Part shown: positions 53,106-60,930 of the stretch, one piece after another
Layout: each line of letters starts with the position of its first letter
Numbering within the stretch: position 1 is the first letter of the stretch
NCBI RefSeq assembly: GCF_014193255.1
Contig: NZ_JACHZB010000001.1
Span: 186,001-250,000 of the forward strand
Origin: Rhizobium sp. BK196
GTDB taxonomy: Bacteria > Pseudomonadota > Alphaproteobacteria > Rhizobiales > Rhizobiaceae
Reading direction: 5' to 3'
DNA length: 64,000 nt
Notes under the pieces: model-generated
What the model was told of the DNA's origin: nothing
Database searches by the model: none
The model's input: the letters and a program-made list of their open reading frames with translations, nothing else
Position numbers and translations under genes: made by a program

Positions 53106-53687
53106 GTGCTATCCGACACGCTGTCCAACGAGCTCCAGCGCTACGCGATCGGCCCGCGTATCAAGGCGCTGCGCCTGAGAAAAAAGCTGGGGCTGGTGCA
53201 ATTGGCCGGGCATACGGGCCTCTCGCCTGCCATGCTCTCGAAGATCGAGCGCGGGCAGATGTTTCCGACCTTGCCCACGCTGCTTCGCATAGCCATGGTT
53301 TTCGGCGTCGGCCTCGATCATTTCTTCAAAGCCGACAAGGAAGAGCCTCTCATCGCGATCGTGCGAAAGCATGAGCGCCTCAAACTTCCGAGCCCCCCGG
53401 GCGAGAAGCACCCGGCCTTTTTCTTCGAAAGTCTCGACTATCCCGCGTCCGACCGCCGCATGGAAGCATTCTACGCCGAATTCCCGACAGATTCCCCGCC
53501 TTCGGAGCCGCATCAACACGGCAACGCGGAATTCCTCTACGTGCTGACCGGCCGGCTGATCATCGACGTGGACGGCAGGCAGGCCGCGCTGGACGCGGGA
53601 GACGCCGTCTATTTCGACTCCAGCGTTCCGCACAGTTATCGCCGTGAAGGCAGGGAGATCTCAACCGCTCTCGTTGTGACTTCTTGA
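53106..53687 (+). CDS. XRE-family regulator with C-terminal cupin
   Basis: A 193-residue regulator. Residues 15-75 are an XRE helix-turn-helix (LVQLAGHTGLSPAMLSKIE). Residues 105-190 are a cupin (PPSEPHQHGNAEFLYVLTGR, GDAVYFDSSVPHSYR). This arrangement often controls metabolite export or catabolism and senses a small ligand. The start is a GTG at 53106 with an AAAGGAG upstream. It is divergent from the fasciclin gene. Confidence 0.9.
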   Translation: MLSDTLSNELQRYAIGPRIKALRLRKKLGLVQLAGHTGLSPAMLSKIERGQMFPTLPTLLRIAMVFGVGLDHFFKADKEEPLIAIVRKHERLKLPSPPGEKHPAFFFESLDYPASDRRMEAFYAEFPTDSPPSEPHQHGNAEFLYVLTGRLIIDVDGRQAALDAGDAVYFDSSVPHSYRREGREISTALVVTS

Positions 53688-53941
53688 TGGGGAAAGGGGC
53701 GCACTTGGCCCTCGTCGGCCGGCTGACCATCGGGCCGCAGCGCGCCCGCCCCTGACGGAAGAGTCGCCGCCGTGGCTTTCTCGGAACTGATTTAAGACGA
53801 CCTCTGGATAAATCAGCAATCGCTTTTTTTCGGCAGCAAAGCCCCTTGACGTTTCATTAGCACTGCCTCAAATGTTCTCTTTATGTTCCATCAGACGTGC
53901 GGCCGTCTCCGATCAACGCGAACAGGGCAGAACAGGAATGA

Positions 53942-54238
53942 GTGAAAGTGCCGCCGCTAGTGCTATCGATATCGGGAATGCAGAAAGCAGGTTACGACAA
54001 GATTGTCATTGATTGCCGGATATGCCCCCGGCATGGGGAATATGTCATCGCCCGCCTTCTGGAGCAATGTAGCCCTGATCTGCTCGTTGCCGTCTTCGTG
54101 AACCTCGCTTCTGCCGATTGTCGCTACAAGCGCGAGCAAGGTCATCACGAAATCTGCGGCGCCTATTGTGGCGATGCGGATGCCCTGCGAGCCCAAGCGC
54201 CGACTAATGGCTATGCGAAGGTCAAGGGCGGCGAATGA
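53942..54238 (+). CDS. Hypothetical protein with cysteine pairs
   Basis: A protein of up to 98 residues. The start is uncertain: GTG at 53942, or ATG at 53978 (giving MQKAGYDKIVIDCRICPRHG, the more typical length). CRICPRHGEY and the later cysteines in ADCRYK and EICGAYCG may bind zinc. The stop overlaps the start of the following gene by four bases, so they are co-translated. Family not known. Confidence 0.6.
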   Translation: MKVPPLVLSISGMQKAGYDKIVIDCRICPRHGEYVIARLLEQCSPDLLVAVFVNLASADCRYKREQGHHEICGAYCGDADALRAQAPTNGYAKVKGGE

Positions 54239-54717
54239 AGTTCGTCGATAAGACGCCGACCTTTGAGGATCGTGTGGGTGTGATCTGCGAAGAATGCGAA
54301 ATCCTGAAATTCTTTCAGCCCGGCGAATTGGAAGCGAGATACCCGGCTGCTGATGGCATGGACAGCGTCAACGTGATGGCGCTGCAGCTGTTCGGCTGCG
54401 AACGGGTGAAAAACCAATGGTACGACCGCTGCAGAATGCACTTTTATTTCGGCCCGAGAGAATGGGCGCGACGGATGGGATACGTCCATCCCGACGAGTT
54501 AAAGGCGGCAGCGGCGCGGCGGACGATCGGCGAGCTTGCTGAATGGGAGCAGATGAAAGCCACCTGCTTGAAATGCAAACATAGCCGCTGGCTCGATCGG
54601 TGGGCGCTGCAAAAGCGATACGGCAAGGGGCTTGCGCTTTCGGAGCTTGGCGCGCGGTTGAAATGCAGGTGCGGCAGGAGGGGTGCCGAAATCGAAATCG
54701 GCTATATGTCTCGATAG
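54235..54717 (+). CDS. Conserved hypothetical protein with zinc-ribbon-like cysteines
   Basis: A 160-residue protein. Cysteine pairs appear at VGVICEECEI, FGCERVK, MKATCLKCKHSRWLDRWAL and KCRCGRRGAEIEIGY, the last two resembling zinc ribbons. A helical middle (AARRTIGELAEWEQ) links them. Function not known. It lies directly after the overlapping small gene and just before the SRAP gene, possibly in one operon. Confidence 0.7.
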   Translation: MKFVDKTPTFEDRVGVICEECEILKFFQPGELEARYPAADGMDSVNVMALQLFGCERVKNQWYDRCRMHFYFGPREWARRMGYVHPDELKAAAARRTIGELAEWEQMKATCLKCKHSRWLDRWALQKRYGKGLALSELGARLKCRCGRRGAEIEIGYMSR

Positions 54718-54732
54718 GACGGAGGAAATGGC

Positions 54733-55449
54733 ATGTGCGGAAGAGTATTCGTCAGATCCGATCTGGTGACATTGATGCAGGCTTTTGCCTTTGCCGGCCG
54801 CGAAGGCGTGCTTGGCATGGCAAACCAGTTTCCGCGCTATAATGGCGCCCCGAGCCTAGAATATCCCATCATCATCATGCAAGCCGATCGCAGCGACAAG
54901 ATCGGTCCTGTCTTTGAAAGCGCCTATTGGGGGCTCAAACCGGCTTGGTGGAAAGCTGGTATGCCGACGCCGGTCAATGCCCGCTGTGAAGAAGTTGCCA
55001 GCAAACCGATGTTCCGGTCGGCCTACCGGTCAACACGCTGTCTCATCCCGATTGATGGTTTTTTCGAGTGGCATAAGCTCGATGAAAAGGGAAAGAAAAA
55101 GCAGCCCTATGCAATCGCCATGAAGAGCGGCCAGCCCTTTGCGCTCGCCGGCCTTTGGGAGATTTGGCGCGATCGGGAAGCCGATCTGCAGGTTCGAACT
55201 TTCACCATCGTTACATGCCCCGCAAACGAGATGATGGCGACAATCCATGACCGGATGCCCGTCATCCTGCATGAAAAGGACTATCAGCGCTGGCTATCCG
55301 AAGAGCCGCCGCCGCATGATCTGATGACGCAGTTTCCGAGTGAGCTTATGACCATGTGGCCGATCGGGCCGGGCGTCGGCAATCCGAGAAATGATCGGCC
55401 GGATATCATAGAAGAGATCGACCCCGATCCGGAGCCATCTTTCCTCTGA
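54733..55449 (+). CDS. SRAP (YedK/HMCES-like) abasic-site protein
   Basis: A 238-residue SRAP-domain protein. It begins MCGRVF, so Cys2 is exposed after methionine removal and can form a covalent link to abasic DNA. The asparagine in PRYNGAPS, the glutamate in FFEWHK and the histidine in MATIHDRMPVIL complete the active site. It protects cells from abasic lesions and is linked to SOS repair. A GGAGG site precedes the ATG. Confidence 0.96.
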   Translation: MCGRVFVRSDLVTLMQAFAFAGREGVLGMANQFPRYNGAPSLEYPIIIMQADRSDKIGPVFESAYWGLKPAWWKAGMPTPVNARCEEVASKPMFRSAYRSTRCLIPIDGFFEWHKLDEKGKKKQPYAIAMKSGQPFALAGLWEIWRDREADLQVRTFTIVTCPANEMMATIHDRMPVILHEKDYQRWLSEEPPPHDLMTQFPSELMTMWPIGPGVGNPRNDRPDIIEEIDPDPEPSFL

Positions 55450-55513
55450 TCGGCAGCGGAACGAATCACGGCATCGCCAGTTGAGTCGCAGTTTAATTGC
55501 GCGAGGTGTCGAG

Positions 55514-55792
55514 ATGCCCGAGCTATCCCCTGTCCCAATCAAAGAGATATCCGCCCAAATTCACGGCGTCGGCGGCTACAAGACCGTCCATACAGTCGCC
55601 GATCTTGCCGGAATTCTCATGTCGAACAACTGGCCGAAGAAGGCGGGCGATCCGTTCTTTCAACGAGCGATCGCCGCATGTCTGACCGCACTGGAGGTAC
55701 AGGGCCAGGGCGATAAGGCGCGGAAGGCCTTTGTTGATGCAGCACGCAAGGCGGGGATTACCGTTCTTCCGGACGATGCGGTGAGGCATTAG
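55514..55792 (+). CDS. DUF982 family protein
   Basis: A 92-residue DUF982 protein: VHTVADLAGILMSNNWPKKA and FFQRAIAACLTALEVQG are typical of this small rhizobial family, often near plasmid or accessory genes. The ATG at 55514 follows GAGGTGTCGAG. Function is unknown. Confidence 0.87.
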   Translation: MPELSPVPIKEISAQIHGVGGYKTVHTVADLAGILMSNNWPKKAGDPFFQRAIAACLTALEVQGQGDKARKAFVDAARKAGITVLPDDAVRH

Positions 55793-55805
55793 CGCACTCC
55801 GATGC

Positions 55806-55946
55806 GCATTCGCAAGTTCCGTGCCGCGTGCGGTCAACCTGCTCAAGAACGGGTCGCTGAAGACCTGTCCGGGCTACCCCCACGGCATGCTGACCACCCA
55901 TGCAGATGTCCTCAACCCCGACCTGCTCTCGTTCATTAGGTCCTGA
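55806..55946 (+). pseudogene. C-terminal fragment of a non-haem chloroperoxidase-like hydrolase
   Basis: One frame reads VNLLKNGSLKTCPGYPHGML then TTHADVLNPDLLSFIRS and a stop, closely matching the C-terminus of alpha/beta hydrolases of the chloroperoxidase/arylesterase type, including the catalytic histidine in YPHGM. No start or upstream catalytic serine is present. It sits immediately after the DUF982 gene and next to the defence module, so it is probably a truncated remnant. Confidence 0.75.
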
Positions 55947-56234
55947 CGACATCGACTGGAGTGGGGCTGTCACTCGACGTCATCAGGACGATCTGTCACT
56001 CGGTAGTGGGTGACATCCATCACGATCGTAGATCCGGGCCGCGTAAGGTTTTTTCGCTTATGCTGGATGATTAGCCGCATTGATGGTCGCACCCTCTTCC
56101 CTCCCCGGTGAGCCCTTTCTCGTGTTGGCCTTCGGACTTTCAGAGGCAGATTTCGCTCTGGCGAAAGCAGTACCTATCACTGGGTGAGCGAAGATCAACC
56201 ATGCCGAACGCCTTTAGCCAAGCTCATGCAAACG
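55947..56234. other. Intergenic region next to defence module
   Basis: About 290 bases with no gene. A short repeated GTCACTCG occurs at 55969 and 55993. This is probably part of the boundary of the inserted cassette. Confidence 0.4.
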
Positions 56235-58145
56235 TCATTCTTTAGGGTACTCTGGAATCTCGGACAAAACTTCGTCTGCGGCGAACCATCCGTTTGCGAT
56301 AACATGCGCACGAACTGCAGCCGGATCGGGCGAATACGCGACAAGAGCCAAACTGGATCGAGCGCGACTGCAAGTCACATAGAATAAGCGTCGTGTTCGG
56401 TCGAGGGACGTTTCCTTGCCGTCTTGGGCGTTCTTGATGTCGGCGGCCGTTGGGGCTTTGGCACCTAGTAGCTTGTCGTAGCCAAACAGAAAGCCACGAG
56501 CTTCCCCGTCGTCCATGAGAACCATGACGCGCTCAAATTCTAAACCCTTGACCCCCTGATGCGTGTCGAATGGGGCTTGGTGCGCGACATAGGCAGCATA
56601 CGGCCCGATCTCAGAGAATGAGCAGTCGAGGAAAGCAACAAGAGCCGCGATCTGATCGCTGACGGGATCAGCCTCTTCGTCGCCGGGTGTTTCGGCAGGC
56701 GCGGCCTGCTTAGCGGCTAAGGCGGCTTTAAGGCTATCGGGGATCGCAAAGAGATTAGTTTCGGCGATATTCGCGGCGACCGCGGCGCAGGTGGGCTCGC
56801 CGCTAGCCCAAAGGGTCATCAGACTGTCGATGGCAGCCTGGGCGATACGGAGCTGCGCAATCGGCCTGTCGTTGCTCTTCAAGGTTTCCTTACTGAGTAG
56901 TGGAGAGTTCTCGCGCACCAGCTTCGTCGCCGCGAACTTGTCCCCGCTCTGCTGTGCCGTGACGAGTGGCAGAACATAGTGCGTAAAGAACCGGGTCGGC
57001 GCGAAGCTGCCGTCGAGGAAGCCGGTTCGATAATCGTCCACGGAAGCCAGTGCTTCAAACATCTGCAGGAAGCCCATCCGTCGCGCTGCCATGTGATGCT
57101 CAAGGGTCAGAATCTTGCATTTGCTGGCGTCAGACCAGGCCCGATCACCTGTCAGCCTCATCATATAGTCTCGGACCCCCTGTTCCAGGGCGGGCTTGTC
57201 CGCTACATCGATGGGAAACACGAATAGCCGCGCCCAGCCGTCTGGCCGGTCGTCGCGCGGCTCCTGTTTGTGATCGTCAGCGTCGCCGCGAATTTGATTG
57301 ATGAGCCGCACAATGCGCTGCGGGCAGCGGTGATTTAGCTTCTTCTCCGGCGTCGCCCAGCTCTCCGGTATCTCGCTTTCGATCCGCTCTTTGCCATCTG
57401 GGTAGATGCGCTGCATCGTATCCCCGATCAGGCCGAGGCAAAAGCGATCAGCATGCGCCTTCTGCACCACGAACAGAGCGTCGATGAGGGCGCGACTTGT
57501 ATCCTGACTCTCGTCAATCAACAGGAAAGGGAACTTCTCGACAAACATGCGCTGCATAAGTGGCTTTGTGAGCAGGAAGGTCGAGAATATCTTAATCACT
57601 TCACTGTGGTTCAGCGCGTTGCGCTCGCGGTTGTCGCCACTAGGATTGTAGGTGAAGGTTTTGATGTCAGCGAGCCGATCCAACCGGCGCTGCTTAGACT
57701 CGATCTGGACTTGGCGGGCGACCGATGCCTTGGTACCCGCTCGGCCCTTCGCCTCTTCGGCTTGAAGGTCGGCGATCTCGCGCTGTAGGTTGTCTTTCAG
57801 CCAAGCGCGGATATCTGTATTGAACCCTTGAATTCGCGACCAAGCGAAGCTGTGGATGGTGCGCACGACGAACAGCGGATCGTATTCGGTCCGGCGGGTG
57901 ATCTCATCGCAAGCGGCATTGGTGTAGGTGATGACAGCAACCTGCCTACCACGCAGGCGAAGAACATCCCGATATGTCTTCGCCAAATAGTTCAGCGCAT
58001 TCACCAGCGACCGCGTTTTGCCCGAGCCGGCACCAGCAAAGAGAAAGAAGCTGGTGGGCTTCTCCAAACTTAGGAACCCAACCAGTTCATCTTCGACATG
58101 GTCGTCGAGCGTGACGTTCGATGCTGCTGTTGCAAGGTTGTTCAC
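56235..58145 (-). CDS. UvrD-like helicase of a Gabija-like system (GajB-like)
   Basis: A 636-residue superfamily-1 helicase. Walker A is FAGAGSGKT (residues 36-44), motif Ia TYTNAACDEI, motif II LIDESQD (209-215), motif III GDTMQRIY, a late motif DTHQGVKGLEFERV, and motif VI YVTCSRAR. It overlaps the end of the upstream OLD-family nuclease by four bases (ATGA), showing one transcription unit. In Gabija, the GajB helicase binds the GajA nuclease and senses DNA ends during phage attack. GajB in the original system is shorter, so this is called Gabija-like. Confidence 0.85.
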   Translation of the reverse strand: MNNLATAASNVTLDDHVEDELVGFLSLEKPTSFFLFAGAGSGKTRSLVNALNYLAKTYRDVLRLRGRQVAVITYTNAACDEITRRTEYDPLFVVRTIHSFAWSRIQGFNTDIRAWLKDNLQREIADLQAEEAKGRAGTKASVARQVQIESKQRRLDRLADIKTFTYNPSGDNRERNALNHSEVIKIFSTFLLTKPLMQRMFVEKFPFLLIDESQDTSRALIDALFVVQKAHADRFCLGLIGDTMQRIYPDGKERIESEIPESWATPEKKLNHRCPQRIVRLINQIRGDADDHKQEPRDDRPDGWARLFVFPIDVADKPALEQGVRDYMMRLTGDRAWSDASKCKILTLEHHMAARRMGFLQMFEALASVDDYRTGFLDGSFAPTRFFTHYVLPLVTAQQSGDKFAATKLVRENSPLLSKETLKSNDRPIAQLRIAQAAIDSLMTLWASGEPTCAAVAANIAETNLFAIPDSLKAALAAKQAAPAETPGDEEADPVSDQIAALVAFLDCSFSEIGPYAAYVAHQAPFDTHQGVKGLEFERVMVLMDDGEARGFLFGYDKLLGAKAPTAADIKNAQDGKETSLDRTRRLFYVTCSRARSSLALVAYSPDPAAVRAHVIANGWFAADEVLSEIPEYPKE

Positions 58146-60472
58146 GCCGCGGCCTCCTCTGGAGCTTTGTCTGCCGGCGGCGCGTCGTCGTTCTTTGCGA
58201 TCTGGGCAAGGCCCAGCTCGACCTGCTTTTGCTCAAGCTGGCCAGCCAGCCAGAGCAGCCCGTCCTTGATATAGGCCGGCGGCCTCAGCGAAAGCGGGTC
58301 TTCGATTTCTAGCAGGTCTAACGCGAACTCGGCTTTACCGCCACCTTCGAGTGCCGTCTTGAGCGCATCGCTCAGGGCATTCAGATTGGCGCTATCAGCG
58401 ATCGCGGTGCGAAACTTGGCAATTAGTCCGGTTCCCGGCAACGTTTCGAACAGTTCGAGGTTCGCCATCACTATCGCGTCTTCAAGTGTGTAGGAAAGTG
58501 CCTCGGCGGCTTCGCCTTTGAATGTCGCCTGAATGGGCGACTGGTAGGCCACTCGCACCGAGAAATTCTCGTCTGCGTAGGCTTTGACCTTTTCATGTTC
58601 AGGCTTGTCGAGCAGCGGATCCAGATCGTTAATGATCGGCCACCATGTCCGCAGGGTTGCGTTGCGGGTTGTACAGCCGGCTCCCCGCACCGGCGGCGCG
58701 CTGGCACCCGCTGCATCGCAGGAATCGATGTCGGTGATAACCAGTGTGGTGAGCCCGATTTTCTCGATCAAGCTGCGCAGCTTGTGGGCATGGCTGCCGC
58801 CGATCTCAAGCCAAGTGATGTAGCTTTCCGAGAGCTTCTCAAACTCCGTATGGTAATTTACAAAATTGGGCACGAGGATGCGTTCCGCCGGCCCCTCAAT
58901 CAGGACAGCCGCGTCTGCAAAGAATAGATCGCAGTGGGTGACGCGCAGGTAGCGCGTCACGAAGCGCTTGGTGTCCGGATCAGTGCCAAACGCGTTTTCC
59001 AAGTTGACAACACAAGAGGTTGGGATCGCCTTGTCGCCGCCCGGCAGGCGGCGAAAATAACGAAGGGAGTCAAACTCGCACTCGTGTGCAATGTGGCTGG
59101 AATGGGTGCTGACTACCATCTGCGTCACAAAATCCTGGCCCGTGCCAAGGTCGTGGTGGTTGCGCAAAATCTTGTGCGCCTGGCGGATGAAAACTTGCTG
59201 AACCTGGGTGTGAAGATGCACCTCGGGCTCTTCGATCAGCACCAAATGCAAGGGTGGGATGATTGTATCGTCGGAAGCCTTGTGCTTCGCCTTGCCAACT
59301 CGCATCCAACTGTCGCGGAAGGCCATGAGACGGAATACCATTGATATGAGGTTCTGGTAGCCCAACCCGTTGGAATCTTCCGGTAGATACAAGTCAGTAG
59401 CGGCTTCGCCGTCATGAATCGGTACGACGAACTGCACGGCAGCGTCGTGGTTCAACCCCTCAACTGGGCGCAGCCGTGTCGAAATGTTCAGTTTCGGATC
59501 CGTGACACCCGGATAGCCGAGCCTGTGCATCTCCTTTAGCGGGCTCTTGAAACCGTCGCTAAGCCGCAAGTTGAAAGCTTTCTGGGCCTCCTCGATCGCT
59601 CTGAGTGCAAGGAGATCTTGCGCGTCCGGGTTCTCGTAGGGATCAAGATGGCGAGTATAGTATTGACGAAGCTGGACTGAGAGCTTCCGCGATGCGCTAA
59701 TGGTGACGGCGGCTTCCTCGTTGCTGTCTTCGCCTGCTACGCCGAAACCACGCTGGGCACTAATTTCGTCGATGCGAATAAGTCCGCGAAACGGGTCGCC
59801 ATCTATCGGCTCGCTTTCTTTGAGGGCCTGCGGCTGAGCTTTACCATGCTCTGGATCGACACACGCGGCAGGATCGAGCACATATGCTCTAATAGTGAAG
59901 AAAGCCGTCAACCGACGCTGTAAGAACTCGACAAGGTTCTGAGGCCAAATGGCAACTTGAAAATCGGCGGCTTCCTTACCTTGCTCTGCGGCCAAAGCGG
60001 CGCCGGCCGCCTGCAGCGCGCGCGCTTGAGCGCGCGCATTCACATATTCCTGCTGCAATTGCGCGGCATCCTTCGGCTCCAGGCGCATTCGCACACCAAG
60101 TAATCCACCATCCCAATCCAGGGTGGGAAGGATCTTTTGGACATAATGCAGTTCATCCTCGACGACACGAAGCCAGACGTCGAGGAATGGCAATGTGGAG
60201 TCCCATTCGGGAGCCGGCAACGCCTGGTTTTCAATAAGTGCTGCTTCCCAAGCTGCGCCCATCGCGTTGATTGTCGGCCAATGTGCGAGCGTGAAGTCGT
60301 TGAAGCAGAAACTGGAGCGCTCACGCTCTACGAGAAAGTAGCGTAATGCAGTAATCGCTGACGTCTTTCCGCTGTTGTTTGCTCCAACGAACACGGTTTT
60401 TTCGGGAGATAGGCCTACCCTTGTTGAAAGTAATTTTCGGAAATTTGCTATTTCGACAAATTCAATCCGCAC
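58142..60472 (-). CDS. OLD-family ATPase-TOPRIM nuclease of a Gabija-like system (GajA-like)
   Basis: A 776-residue protein with an ABC-type ATPase and a TOPRIM nuclease. Walker A is GANNSGKTS (residues 30-38), the signature-like NGLGYQNLI lies near 369-377, Walker B is LIEEPEVHLHTQ (412-423) and the H-loop STHSSH (455-460). The TOPRIM acidic residues are in LIEGPAERIL (Glu526 region) and VITDIDS (Asp581, Asp583). A coiled-coil-like insert (about 140-170) is found between the ATPase halves. It is the first gene of the two-gene operon and is longer than classical GajA. It probably cleaves invading DNA when nucleotide levels drop. Confidence 0.85.
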   Translation of the reverse strand: MRIEFVEIANFRKLLSTRVGLSPEKTVFVGANNSGKTSAITALRYFLVERERSSFCFNDFTLAHWPTINAMGAAWEAALIENQALPAPEWDSTLPFLDVWLRVVEDELHYVQKILPTLDWDGGLLGVRMRLEPKDAAQLQQEYVNARAQARALQAAGAALAAEQGKEAADFQVAIWPQNLVEFLQRRLTAFFTIRAYVLDPAACVDPEHGKAQPQALKESEPIDGDPFRGLIRIDEISAQRGFGVAGEDSNEEAAVTISASRKLSVQLRQYYTRHLDPYENPDAQDLLALRAIEEAQKAFNLRLSDGFKSPLKEMHRLGYPGVTDPKLNISTRLRPVEGLNHDAAVQFVVPIHDGEAATDLYLPEDSNGLGYQNLISMVFRLMAFRDSWMRVGKAKHKASDDTIIPPLHLVLIEEPEVHLHTQVQQVFIRQAHKILRNHHDLGTGQDFVTQMVVSTHSSHIAHECEFDSLRYFRRLPGGDKAIPTSCVVNLENAFGTDPDTKRFVTRYLRVTHCDLFFADAAVLIEGPAERILVPNFVNYHTEFEKLSESYITWLEIGGSHAHKLRSLIEKIGLTTLVITDIDSCDAAGASAPPVRGAGCTTRNATLRTWWPIINDLDPLLDKPEHEKVKAYADENFSVRVAYQSPIQATFKGEAAEALSYTLEDAIVMANLELFETLPGTGLIAKFRTAIADSANLNALSDALKTALEGGGKAEFALDLLEIEDPLSLRPPAYIKDGLLWLAGQLEQKQVELGLAQIAKNDDAPPADKAPEEAAA

Positions 60473-60673
60473 GTTCTACCCCCCGCTCAGCACAACGTGA
60501 AGTACTACCACAATCAGCATGTTCTCGACAAATTTGTCGCGCAACGACATGGAGATCACAATTTACGGGGCACTTTTCCGGCTGCCCTATCGACACCGAC
60601 GCTGCAGGAATCCAGCCTGCCCAAGTCTTTGGGCAGGAAAGACTTTTTCGCTTGAAGCATAGTATGAGTCATT
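60473..60673. other. Upstream region of defence operon
   Basis: About 200 bases upstream of the GajA-like gene, carrying its promoter on the minus strand. No clear -10 or -35 was assigned. No gene is present. Confidence 0.4.
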
Positions 60674-60721
60674 CACCGGGCGGACGCCCGGTGGCTGGAT
60701 CCCTGTGACAAGCACAGGGAT
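60674..60721. repeat. Double hairpin repeat
   Basis: Two adjacent perfect stems: CACCGGGCG/CGCCCGGTG (60674-60682 with 60685-60693) and ATCCCTGTG/CACAGGGAT (60699-60707 with 60713-60721). This resembles a mosaic repeat of rhizobial type. It lies between the defence operon and the type I secretion genes. Confidence 0.75.
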
Positions 60722-60930
60722 GACGGAGGGTGGGGCGACGCCTTGCTCCTTCCTGCAACGTTGGAGATCTGGAAGGCGGTGCGGCGGATTTTGCCTTTTC
60801 CGCCGGGGCCGAAGGAGGGCCGGCACCTACCCCCCCACAAACAGGTCTGGGGGCAGCGCCGCGGACTGGCACCACCCCCATCCCCTTGGCGTGTGCAGGA
60901 GGCCCCTCGCCTACACCTCGCCGGCGGCCC
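60722..60930. other. Intergenic region, no gene seen
   Basis: About 210 bases, GC-rich, with a C7 run, between the double hairpin and the end of the adaptor gene. Plus-strand frames here are antisense to the adaptor gene and are not accepted. No terminator is clear. Confidence 0.4.
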
